Assembly: GCA_016790515.1 (NCBI GenBank) | Contig: JAEUOY010000093.1 | Location: 1-46,992 of the forward strand | DNA length: 46,992 bases | Reading direction: 5' to 3' | DNA from: Burkholderiaceae bacterium | Lineage (GTDB): Bacteria; Pseudomonadota; Gammaproteobacteria; Burkholderiales; Burkholderiaceae_C | Part shown: positions 24,253 to 31,766 of the stretch, piece after piece | Position numbering within the stretch: the first letter of the stretch is position 1 | Layout of the letters: the number at the start of each line of letters is the position of its first letter | Notes under the pieces: generated by a model | Databases searched by the model: none | Told to the model about the DNA's origin: nothing | Seen by the model: only the letters and a program-made list of their open reading frames with translations | Program-made: the position numbers and the translations under genes

Positions 24253-26616
24253 TCACTCGCGCACCACGTAGGTGTGGAAGCGGATCCGCCCGTCGACCTT
24301 TTCCTGGTACACGCCCTGCACTTCGTAGTTGAAGCCGGGGAAGCGGTTGAACGATTCCTCGAAGGCCATGAAGTAGTCGAACATCGGCCGCGCCCGCTCG
24401 TCCCAGCGCTCGCCCGGCACCACCACGCCGATGCCCGGCGGGTAGATCAGCGCCAGCGTCGCCGAGATGCGGCCCCGGGCCTGATCGAGCGGCACATAGT
24501 CGACCTCGTTGTCGACCAGCTTCTCGTAGGCATCCTTCGGCGACATCGCCAGCTCGGGGAAGCTCTCGGCGCGGAAGCTGCGGCGCTGCAGTTCCCTGAC
24601 GTTGCGCTCGCGGTAGAACGCGTGCATCTCGTTGCACACCTGGCGCAGCGTGTAGCCGGCGTAGCGCTCGCTGTGCGCGGCGTAGAGCGTCGGCAGCACC
24701 TCGGCCAGCGGCGCGTCGGCGTCCCACAGGTTCTTGAACTTCACCAGCTTGGCGATCAGCGTGTTGAGCTTGCTCTCGTCCTCGGCCGGGGTCATCAGGA
24801 ACAGGATGCTGTTCAGGTCGCACTTCTCGGGCACCACCCGCTGCTCGCGCAGGAAGTTGGCGACCACCGTGGCCGGCACGCCGAAGTCGAGGTACTCGCC
24901 GGTGGCTCGGGCTATGCCGGGCGTCAGCAGCATCAGCTTGTTCGGGTCGACCATCGCATAGCCCGGCGCCATGCCGCGGTAGCCGTGCCAGCGCGCATCG
25001 GGCTGGAAGTTCCAGCACTGCTGCTCGCGCTTGATCAGCTCGGTCGGCAGGCTCTCCCAGGGCACGTCGACGGCATCGGCGGCAAAGCGCGACTGGCTCA
25101 CCGTGACCCGGTCGGGCACGAAGGGGTCGAAGAACCACTGCTCCTGCGCGCTGCGGCCGGTGGCCTGGTAGTGGTGGACGAACTCGCGCAGCTTCTTGCG
25201 CGCCGCGATGCCCAGCTCGATGCAGCGGTCCCACAGCATCTCGCCGGCCTTGCCGGCGTGCAGCCGGGCGTTGACGTCGAGCGAGGCGAACAGCGGGTAG
25301 AACGGCGAGGTCGAGGCGTGCATCAGGAACGACTCGTTGAAGCGCTTGTGGTTGATGAAGCGCTTCTGGTCGTGGATGTGCTCGTCGCGCTTGTGGATCT
25401 GGCTGGCCTGCGAGAAGCCCGCGCCCTGCTTGTGCACCGACTGGGTCGAGAACAGCCCGGCCATCTCGGGGCCCAGGCCGGTCAGCCGCATCGGGCTGTG
25501 GTGCTCGAACAGCGGGTGGAACGCGTTGTAGCCGATCCAGGCCTCGTCCCACAGCACGTAGTCGCACAGGTGGCCGATCCGCTCGAGCACCTTCTGCACG
25601 TTGTAGACCGTGCCGTCGTAGGTGCACAGCTGGATGCAGGCCAGGCGGAACGGCCTGGGTGCGTCGGCGCGCGACTTGTCGGCGACCAGCGGGTTGGCGC
25701 GGATCTGCTCGCGCAGCCAGGCCTCGTCCCAGGCGTTCCAGTCGACCGGCCCGATCATCCCGAAGGCGTTTCGTGCGGTCGGCAGGAAGACCGGAATCGC
25801 CCCGGCGCCGACCAGCGCGCCCTGGTGCAGCGACTTGTGGTTGTTGCGGTCGAACAGCACCAGGTCGCCGCGTTTGAGCACCGCGTTGGTGACGACCTTG
25901 TTCGAGGTGCTGGTGCCGTTGAGCACGAAGTAGGTGCGGTCGGCGCCGAAGATCTTCGCAGCCTCCTTCTGCGCCTGCGCCGCCGCGCCTTCGTGGATCA
26001 GCAGGTCGCCGAGGTCGACGTCGGCATTGCACAGGTCGTTGCGGAAGATGCTCTCGCCGAAGTACTTGTAGAAGAGCTGGCCGGTCGGCGACTTGCGGTA
26101 GAACTGCCCGCCCTGGTGGCCGGGGCAGTCGAAGGCGATGTTGGCCGCCGCGTCGTAGGCCATCAGCCCGCCGAAGAACGGCGGCAGCAGCGACAGGCCG
26201 TAGTCGACCAGGCTGGCGATCACCTGCTTGGCATAGAACTCGGGCGTCTGCTGGCCCAGGTAGATGAAGCCGTCGACCTCGCCGACCATGCCCAGCACCG
26301 CCATGTCGGCGATGCGGTGCGCATCGGCCAGCGCCCACAGCGGCGTCCTGAAGCCCAGCGCCCGCACCGCATGGGCCGCGGCGCGCGCGGCCTCGCGGCG
26401 CTCGCCGTCGACCAGCGCGATGTAGACGCCGACCGAGGCGTCCTCGGCCAGGTCGCGGTCGAAGTGGTCGCAGACCTCGACCTCGTAGCCCTCGGCGCGG
26501 ATCAGGTCGAGCAGTTGCCGGGTCTGGGCGTTCTCGCGGTCGACCACCGCGACCACCTTCAGCAGCTTGTGGAACGGGATCGGGATCGTCGGGGCCTTGA
26601 CCGAACGCGGGATCAT
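24253..26616 (-). CDS. speF: ornithine decarboxylase (PLP, fold type I)
   Basis: A 787-residue enzyme that turns ornithine into putrescine and CO2 while consuming a proton. An N-terminal flavodoxin-like wing domain (about 15-140) precedes the aminotransferase-like PLP domain, where S-V-H-K-Q holds the lysine that binds PLP. The C-terminal half matches SpeC/SpeF closely: G-V-P-A-T, C-D-L-N-S-I-L-F-L, Y-T-L-R-Q and Y-P-P-G. The proteins are dodecamer-forming in relatives. Slightly longer than E. coli SpeF (about 730). It starts three bases after the stop of the arginine decarboxylase gene, with AAGGAG at 6-base spacing. The pairing with potE supports the inducible, acid-stress (speF) assignment over speC. 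Confidence 0.92.
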   Translation of the reverse strand: MIPRSVKAPTIPIPFHKLLKVVAVVDRENAQTRQLLDLIRAEGYEVEVCDHFDRDLAEDASVGVYIALVDGERREAARAAAHAVRALGFRTPLWALADAHRIADMAVLGMVGEVDGFIYLGQQTPEFYAKQVIASLVDYGLSLLPPFFGGLMAYDAAANIAFDCPGHQGGQFYRKSPTGQLFYKYFGESIFRNDLCNADVDLGDLLIHEGAAAQAQKEAAKIFGADRTYFVLNGTSTSNKVVTNAVLKRGDLVLFDRNNHKSLHQGALVGAGAIPVFLPTARNAFGMIGPVDWNAWDEAWLREQIRANPLVADKSRADAPRPFRLACIQLCTYDGTVYNVQKVLERIGHLCDYVLWDEAWIGYNAFHPLFEHHSPMRLTGLGPEMAGLFSTQSVHKQGAGFSQASQIHKRDEHIHDQKRFINHKRFNESFLMHASTSPFYPLFASLDVNARLHAGKAGEMLWDRCIELGIAARKKLREFVHHYQATGRSAQEQWFFDPFVPDRVTVSQSRFAADAVDVPWESLPTELIKREQQCWNFQPDARWHGYRGMAPGYAMVDPNKLMLLTPGIARATGEYLDFGVPATVVANFLREQRVVPEKCDLNSILFLMTPAEDESKLNTLIAKLVKFKNLWDADAPLAEVLPTLYAAHSERYAGYTLRQVCNEMHAFYRERNVRELQRRSFRAESFPELAMSPKDAYEKLVDNEVDYVPLDQARGRISATLALIYPPGIGVVVPGERWDERARPMFDYFMAFEESFNRFPGFNYEVQGVYQEKVDGRIRFHTYVVRE

Positions 26617-26619
26617 GCC

Positions 26620-28881
26620 TCACTCCTTGACGCAGTCGACCATCCAGTGCTTGACCCCGGCGGCGTCGATCTCGTGGCGCGGGCCGTGGATGTCGCTCTC
26701 GAAGCCCGGGAAGCGCTGATCGGTGTCGCGGGCGAACTTCAGGTACTCGACGATCGAGTCGGTCGTGAAGCGCTCGCCGGGCATGATCAGCGGAATGCCC
26801 GGCGGGTACGGCACGACCATCACCGCGGCGACCCGGCCTTTCAGCGCATCGATGGCCACCGGCTCGACGCGGCCGTGCACCAGGTGGTCGTAGGCATCGG
26901 CCGGCTTCATCGCCGGCTCGGGCAGCTCGGTGTACATCGCGTTCATCGCCTGCGCGGTGTCGTTGTCGCGGTAGCAGCCGTGCAGCGCGTCGCACAGGTC
27001 GCGCAGGCCCCAGCCGGCGTAGCTGCGGCCACCGGCCGCGGCGATGCCGGGCAGCGTCCTGGCCAGCGGCGCGTTGCCGTCGTAGTCGGTCTTGAAGTCG
27101 ACCAGCGCGTCGACCATCGAGCTCCACTTGCCGCGGGTGATGCCCAGCGAGAACAGGATCAGGAAGCTGTACAGGCCGGTCTTCTCGACCACCAGCCCGC
27201 GCTCCCACAGGTACTTGGTGACCACCGCGGCCGGGATGCCGGTCTTGCCGAGTTTCGCGCCCTTGCCGAGGCCGGGCGTGAGCAGCGTGACCTTGATCGG
27301 GTCGAGCATCACGTAGTCGTCGGCCAGCCTGCCGAAGCCGTGCCAGGCGGCCTTCGGGTCGAGCACCCAGTCGGCAGTCTTCGGCGGCTTGTCCAGGTCC
27401 AGCCCGTCGGGCTGCCAGACCTTGAACCACCAGTCCGCGCGCTTGAAGTTCCTGCCGATCGCCGCCAGTGCGTGGCGGAAGCCCATCGCCTCGTCGTGCG
27501 TCTCCTGCACGATCGAGCGGCCGGCCGGGCCGTCCATCATCGCCGAGCTGACGTCGAGCGAGGCCATGATGCCGTAGTGCGGCGAGGTCGAGCCGTGCAT
27601 CATGAAGGCGTCGTTGAAGCGCGTGGTGTCGATCTTCCGCTTGTCGGACTCCTGGATGTGGATCATCGACGCCTGCGAGAACGCGGCCAGCAGCTTGTGC
27701 GTGGACTGCGTGGCGAACACCAGCGTGTGATCGGCACGCGGGTGGCCGCGCGGCACACCCATCGCATGCCGGCCTTGGTAGAACTCATGGAAGGCCGCAT
27801 AGGCGTACCAGGCCTCGTCGAAGTGCAGTGCGTCGACTGAGTCGGCAACCTCGGCCTTGATCTTCTCGGCGTTGTAGCAGAGGCCGTCGTAGGTCGAGTT
27901 GGTGACGACCGCGATGCGCACGTTGCCCTTCGCGTGGCGCGCGATCGGGCTGGCGGCGATCTTCTTCCTGATCGCCTCGGGCGAGAACTGGTCGAGGCCG
28001 ATCGGGCCGATGATGCCGTAGTCGTTGCGCGCCGGCGTGAAGTAGATCGGCGTCGCGCCGGTCATGATCAGCGAATGCAGCAGCGACTTGTGGCAGTTGC
28101 GGTCGACGATCACCAGGTCGTCGCGCCCGGCCATCGAATGCCAGACGATCTTGTTGGCGGTCGAGGTGCCGTTGGTCACGAAATAGGTGTGGTCGGCGCC
28201 GAACACCTTGGCCGCGTAGGCTTCGGCTTCCTTCACCGGGCCGGTGTGGTCGAGCAGCGAGCCGAGTTCGGGCACCGAGACCGACAAATCGGAACGTACC
28301 GTGTTCTCGCCGAAGAATGAGTGCAGCGCGAAGCCGACGGGTGATTTGAGGAAGCCCACGCCGCCGGCATGCCCCGGCGTGTGCCAGGAATAGGCCGAGC
28401 GCTCGGCGTGGTGCGTCAGCGCCTTGAAGAACGGCGGCAGCAGCTTGTCGAGATAGTCGGACGCGGCGCGCATGATCTGCCGCGCCAGGAACGACGGCGT
28501 GTCCTCGTAGAGATACAGGATGCTGTGCACATGGCGCAACGCCTCCAGCACCGCAGGCGACGTGCCCTCGACGCGTGCACGTTCACCGATGGCCACGACA
28601 GGCAGGCCCGGCGCCCGTTCATGCACCGAACGCAACTGGTCGACGGTGCGCGTCAAGGCATCGGGGTCGGGCCGCACACTCACGGCGCCGAACACGATGG
28701 CGGCCAGTCCGCGGTGCGCACCGGCGACGATGCCGGCATCTTCCTGGGTGTCGACGAGGATCGTCTTCCACCCGCCCTGCTCGAGTTCCTGCTGGATCTG
28801 CCGCAGGCGCACGCCGGCAACGCTGTGCGCGGCGACATCGCGGTGGGCGATCAGGATCGGGAAGGTCGACTTGAACTGCAT
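26620..28881 (-). CDS. adiA: inducible arginine (or lysine) decarboxylase, AdiA-like
   Basis: A 753-residue PLP decarboxylase of the Orn/Lys/Arg group. The wing domain (1-130) is followed by H-T-P-G-H-A-G-G, G-E-N-T-V-R-S-D and the PLP lysine in S-T-H-K-L-L. Several stretches (L-H-F-D-E-A-W-Y, L-D-P-I-K-V, F-S-L-G-I-T-R-G-K-W) follow E. coli AdiA more than the lysine enzymes CadA or LdcC, so arginine to agmatine is the best guess; substrate cannot be settled by eye. AdiA-type enzymes give acid resistance. No AdiC arginine/agmatine antiporter and no agmatinase are nearby. AAGGAG sits 8 bases ahead of the ATG. It is the first enzyme gene after the porin. Confidence 0.85.
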   Translation of the reverse strand: MQFKSTFPILIAHRDVAAHSVAGVRLRQIQQELEQGGWKTILVDTQEDAGIVAGAHRGLAAIVFGAVSVRPDPDALTRTVDQLRSVHERAPGLPVVAIGERARVEGTSPAVLEALRHVHSILYLYEDTPSFLARQIMRAASDYLDKLLPPFFKALTHHAERSAYSWHTPGHAGGVGFLKSPVGFALHSFFGENTVRSDLSVSVPELGSLLDHTGPVKEAEAYAAKVFGADHTYFVTNGTSTANKIVWHSMAGRDDLVIVDRNCHKSLLHSLIMTGATPIYFTPARNDYGIIGPIGLDQFSPEAIRKKIAASPIARHAKGNVRIAVVTNSTYDGLCYNAEKIKAEVADSVDALHFDEAWYAYAAFHEFYQGRHAMGVPRGHPRADHTLVFATQSTHKLLAAFSQASMIHIQESDKRKIDTTRFNDAFMMHGSTSPHYGIMASLDVSSAMMDGPAGRSIVQETHDEAMGFRHALAAIGRNFKRADWWFKVWQPDGLDLDKPPKTADWVLDPKAAWHGFGRLADDYVMLDPIKVTLLTPGLGKGAKLGKTGIPAAVVTKYLWERGLVVEKTGLYSFLILFSLGITRGKWSSMVDALVDFKTDYDGNAPLARTLPGIAAAGGRSYAGWGLRDLCDALHGCYRDNDTAQAMNAMYTELPEPAMKPADAYDHLVHGRVEPVAIDALKGRVAAVMVVPYPPGIPLIMPGERFTTDSIVEYLKFARDTDQRFPGFESDIHGPRHEIDAAGVKHWMVDCVKE

Positions 28882-28943
28882 AAGAACCGCTCCTTGCTAC
28901 CGCTGCGCCGCACGTCGCCCGCGACCGCGACATCGACTGCCGG

Positions 28944-30266
28944 TCAGAAGCTGACCTTGGTCGAGAACTGCAGCCGCAGGTCGTCGGCCGAGGCGCCGCT
29001 CTTCTGCTCGAGCTCACCCCACACCAATTCGACACCGGTCGTGACGTTCTTGGCCGGCATGTACAGCAGGTTCAGCGACGAGTAGCTGCCCTTGCGGAAT
29101 GCGGTGCCGAGCTGGCCGTCGGTGGTGTCTTGCCGGTGCTCGCTGAAGCCGATCGAGCTGCTCCAGCGGTCGTTCCAGGCGTGGCCGTAGTAGGCCAGCC
29201 AGCCCACGGAGGCCACGGCCTCGGCCCTCAGGCTGGCGTCCGGCGCGATGTCGACGCCACCGTCGTCCATGTAGCTGGCGATCGCCTTGCCGGCGACCAA
29301 CTGCCAGGTGAGCCGGTCGTTGTCGAAGACCTTCAGCGCGCCGCTGAGATTCAGCCCATAGCCGGTCTCGTGACCCGAGGGCTTGCCATCGGGCGTGGTG
29401 GTGTTCTGGTAGCCGACCTGGCGCAGGATGCCGGCGGCACGGAAGTGGCCCCAGTCACGGTCGATCCGCAACGACGCGACCGCATCGGGCCAGCGATTCC
29501 ACGAGGTGAAGCCGGCGGCGAACTCCGGCGCCAGCGAGATCTTGCCGGTATCGAGCGCGGTGTTGGGCGCCTCGAGCGTCAGCATCAGGCCCATGCCGTC
29601 CTGGCTGTAGGGCGTGAAGCGCAACTGCGGGTTGCGCAGGAAGACCATGCCGCTCGGCCCCCAGTAGTCGATCGTGTTCGGGAACACGTCGATGTCCATG
29701 AAGTTCGAGTCGTTCTGGCCGACACCGAAGCGGCCCAGTTCGGCCCAGGCCTTGAGCCAGTGGACTTGTGTGCTGCCGTCGTTGCCGAACAGGTCGAAGC
29801 TCAGATCGGTCTTGATCAGACCCAGCGCGCTCGGGATGAAGCCGCGGACGCCGAGGCTGGACTGCCGGATGCTGAAGTTCGTGGCGCCGCTCTTGCCGCA
29901 ACCGGGGTCGGCCGGACAGTTGACCGGGATCTGCGAAGGCCGCAGCGTCGCGCTCCAGTCGGGGTGCATCCGCCGGGCGTCGTAGACCGCGTCGAGCATC
30001 ACCTGGCCATAGACCTCGACGCGTGCCTCGGCTGCCGCGGCGGCGCCCTCTTCGGCCCTGGCCGCGGGCGCCACCACCGGGGCGCCCCAGGTGCCGGGCG
30101 GCGCTGCCGGCGGCCGCTGCTGCTCGAGTGCCTTGACCCGGCCCTGGAGATCCTGGATCGTCTTCAGGGCTTCGTCGAGCCGGGCCTTCAGTTCATCGTT
30201 CGATTGCGCCTGAGATGACTCGCACAGCGCCAGCAGGGCACCGGCCATGACCGCATGTCGCCACAT
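28944..30266 (-). CDS. DcaP-like trimeric outer-membrane porin
   Basis: A 440-residue porin. A short signal peptide (cleavage after Q-A-Q, residue about 21) is followed by a coiled coil (about 24-50: D-E-L-K-A-R-L-D-E-A-L then V-K-A-L-E-Q-Q) and a Pro/Ala linker. The beta-barrel runs from V-E-V-Y-G-Q-V-M-L-D-A-V-Y to a terminal K-V-S-F with the expected last Phe. This layout, with R-Q-S-S-L-G-V-R-G and the D-Y-W-G-P segment, matches DcaP of Acinetobacter and relatives, which pass small organic anions. As first gene of the minus-strand cluster, it may admit arginine or other substrates of the enzymes behind it. An ATG six codons later (30248) is an alternative start. Confidence 0.85.
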   Translation of the reverse strand: MWRHAVMAGALLALCESSQAQSNDELKARLDEALKTIQDLQGRVKALEQQRPPAAPPGTWGAPVVAPAARAEEGAAAAAEARVEVYGQVMLDAVYDARRMHPDWSATLRPSQIPVNCPADPGCGKSGATNFSIRQSSLGVRGFIPSALGLIKTDLSFDLFGNDGSTQVHWLKAWAELGRFGVGQNDSNFMDIDVFPNTIDYWGPSGMVFLRNPQLRFTPYSQDGMGLMLTLEAPNTALDTGKISLAPEFAAGFTSWNRWPDAVASLRIDRDWGHFRAAGILRQVGYQNTTTPDGKPSGHETGYGLNLSGALKVFDNDRLTWQLVAGKAIASYMDDGGVDIAPDASLRAEAVASVGWLAYYGHAWNDRWSSSIGFSEHRQDTTDGQLGTAFRKGSYSSLNLLYMPAKNVTTGVELVWGELEQKSGASADDLRLQFSTKVSF

Positions 30267-30403
30267 CGCCTATCCCCCAGGCCCGTTCACACGCACTGGC
30301 CGCGATCGCGGAATGCACCCGATTCGGGACTGGCTTCAGGACGCACTCATCACGCGCCAGATCCTCTTTGATGGCCACTATGCCCGCGGCCATCGCTGCC
30401 CGC

Positions 30404-30417
30404 TTGATCTTGCGCAA
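30404..30417 (-). promoter_or_regulatory. possible FNR/Anr box upstream of the arginine cluster
   Basis: TTGATCTTGCGCAA matches 8 of the 10 defined bases of the FNR consensus TTGAT-N4-ATCAA. Read on the minus strand, a -10 of four matches (CATAGT) lies at the class II distance, giving a start point near 30370 and a leader of about 100 bases. Anaerobic control of arginine deiminase genes by Anr/FNR is well known in other Proteobacteria. Confidence 0.4.
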
Positions 30418-30441
30418 ACTCCGGTGTCCGCTGTGGCTATC

Positions 30442-30474
30442 GGGGCGGGCACGCCCCCCGGGGAAACCCGCCCC
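30442..30474. repeat. REP-like hairpin behind the UspA-hemerythrin gene
   Basis: GGGGCGGG and CCCGCCCC form eight perfect pairs around a 17-base interior that itself has CCCC/GGGG potential. The minus-strand reading (TAGGGGCGGGTTTC...) resembles a type of dispersed palindrome found in many genomes. It may end the UspA-hemerythrin transcript. Confidence 0.4.
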
Positions 30475-30566
30475 TACGAATCGGATCGACCCGTCAGGAC
30501 AGGAGCGCGCGCCGGACCACCGCGCCGCGCGTTGCGGCGTTCGCGCCCGGGCGCGGCCCGCCGCGC

Positions 30567-31604
30567 TCAGGCCTCGACCAGATTGACGATACGCGAGAAC
30601 AGCTGCTTGTATTCCTTGTCGGTCTCGGTGCTGGCGCCGAACTGCGGATCGCGGTTCACCGAGAACGCGGCGTCGATCTGCTGCCAGTCCTCGGCCGTCA
30701 GATGGCGCTGGGCGGCCGGCAGGATCACCCCCTCCTCGCGTCCCATGTGGTCCCACAGGAAGCTGGCATAGCGCTGCACCGCCTCGTCCAGGCTCGCCAG
30801 GCAGCGCTGCGCCGCCGCCGGATCGGACGCCGTCGCCCAGGCCTCGACGAGCTGGGCAAGTTCGTCGAGCAACTGGTGGTCGCGCTGGTGCTGGCGCTCG
30901 AGCTCGTCGAGATCGGCGTGGACAGAGGTCGTGCGTTCGCGCAGCCGCTTGAACAGGTACTCGTCCTCCTTCGGGTGGTGCAGCGCCAGCGGGAAGGCCT
31001 TCAGATAGTGCACGATCGCGCGCACCAGCTTCGGGTCGGCCGGCTGGCCGCGATGGCGCGCGCCGGCCAGCAGGTGCATCCAGGCGTGCAGCACCGCCGC
31101 CAGCGAGCGGTGCTCGTCCCGGATCACGCCGATCGCATGCGCCGGCGGCTTCGGGTCACCGGTGGCCGACACCAGCACCGGCAGGCCGGCCGTCATCAGC
31201 ACCTGCAGCGTCTCCGACGCCAGCGCCATGCCCAGCTTGGTGCGACTGCCGTGCGAGGCCATGAAGATCAGGTCGCAGCCGCTGCGCCTGGCCGCGCCGA
31301 TGATCGCCGCCGCCGGCTTGTCGTTCACCTCGTGCAGCGTGTCGCAGGGCACCGCGAAGGCACGCGCCGCGGCCTCGGCCTTGGCCAGCAGCTCGCGGGC
31401 GCGGCCCTGGAACGCGTAGGCGTAGTCGGCACCCGCGGTCAGGCGCACGACGTCGACGTCGCCGCGCAGCGATGCGCTGTGGTCGGCAACGGCATGGAAG
31501 AAGGTGATGCGCGCACCGAGCCGGCGAGCCAGGTCGACGGCATGGCCGATCACCTCGGTGGACAGGTCGGTGCCATCGATGGGCACCAGCAGGTGTTGAT
31601 ACAT
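30567..31604 (-). CDS. UspA-hemerythrin fusion protein
   Basis: A 345-residue cytoplasmic protein of two domains. Residues 1-147 form a universal-stress-protein fold (Y-Q-H-L-L-V-P-I-D-G-T-D at the start; the G-x-x-G-...-S nucleotide loop near M-A-S-H-G-S is partly kept). Residues about 156-300 form a hemerythrin-like four-helix bundle with iron ligand candidates in R-D-E-H-R-S (H165), H-H-P-K-E-D-E (H209, E213), Q-R-D-H (H243) and W-D-H-M-G-R-E-E. Hemerythrin domains bind O2, or sense O2, NO or iron. The joined arrangement suggests a stress protein tuned by oxygen or NO, in keeping with the neighbouring arginine fermentation genes. It is divergent from the LAL regulator. Confidence 0.88.
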   Translation of the reverse strand: MYQHLLVPIDGTDLSTEVIGHAVDLARRLGARITFFHAVADHSASLRGDVDVVRLTAGADYAYAFQGRARELLAKAEAAARAFAVPCDTLHEVNDKPAAAIIGAARRSGCDLIFMASHGSRTKLGMALASETLQVLMTAGLPVLVSATGDPKPPAHAIGVIRDEHRSLAAVLHAWMHLLAGARHRGQPADPKLVRAIVHYLKAFPLALHHPKEDEYLFKRLRERTTSVHADLDELERQHQRDHQLLDELAQLVEAWATASDPAAAQRCLASLDEAVQRYASFLWDHMGREEGVILPAAQRHLTAEDWQQIDAAFSVNRDPQFGASTETDKEYKQLFSRIVNLVEA

Positions 31605-31701
31605 GGCGGCGACTCCGGCTAGCCAGGGATGAATGTCAGCGGCCCGGCACCCGTGGCGCCCGGCGAAATCATGCTAGGCGGGCGCTGCGTGCCGCGGCCC
31701 A

Positions 31702-31725
31702 CCCCCGGCGGGGGGGCGCCGGCGG
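31702..31725. repeat. G/C-run palindromic repeat, copy A
   Basis: CCCCC-GGC-GGGGGGG can form a hairpin and is followed by GCGCCGGCGG. The 15 bases GGGGGGCGCCGGCGG are shared exactly with the repeat at 42494-42522. It lies between the divergent UspA-hemerythrin and LAL genes, 42 bases before the start of the latter. Confidence 0.5.
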
Positions 31726-31766
31726 TACCATCGCTTCCGCCCGGCGCGCTGCCGGGCCGTCCAGCC

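Larger units (their letters stand above)
30267..30566. other. 300-base promoter region of the arginine cluster
   Basis: Lies between the stop of the UspA-hemerythrin gene and the start of the DcaP-like porin, both on the minus strand. It holds the REP-like hairpin at 30442-30474, the FNR-like box at 30404-30417 and a possible minus-strand -10 (CATAGT, 30382 down to 30377). No gene is seen. Confidence 0.6.

Noticed and set aside
22873-27840. A plus-strand open frame of over 1600 codons
   Set aside because: It is antisense to the SBP, PotE and the two decarboxylase genes, which have clear family motifs and ribosome sites. The frame stays open because of GC-rich codon use, and its translation is low-complexity (Val, Gly, Arg, His).
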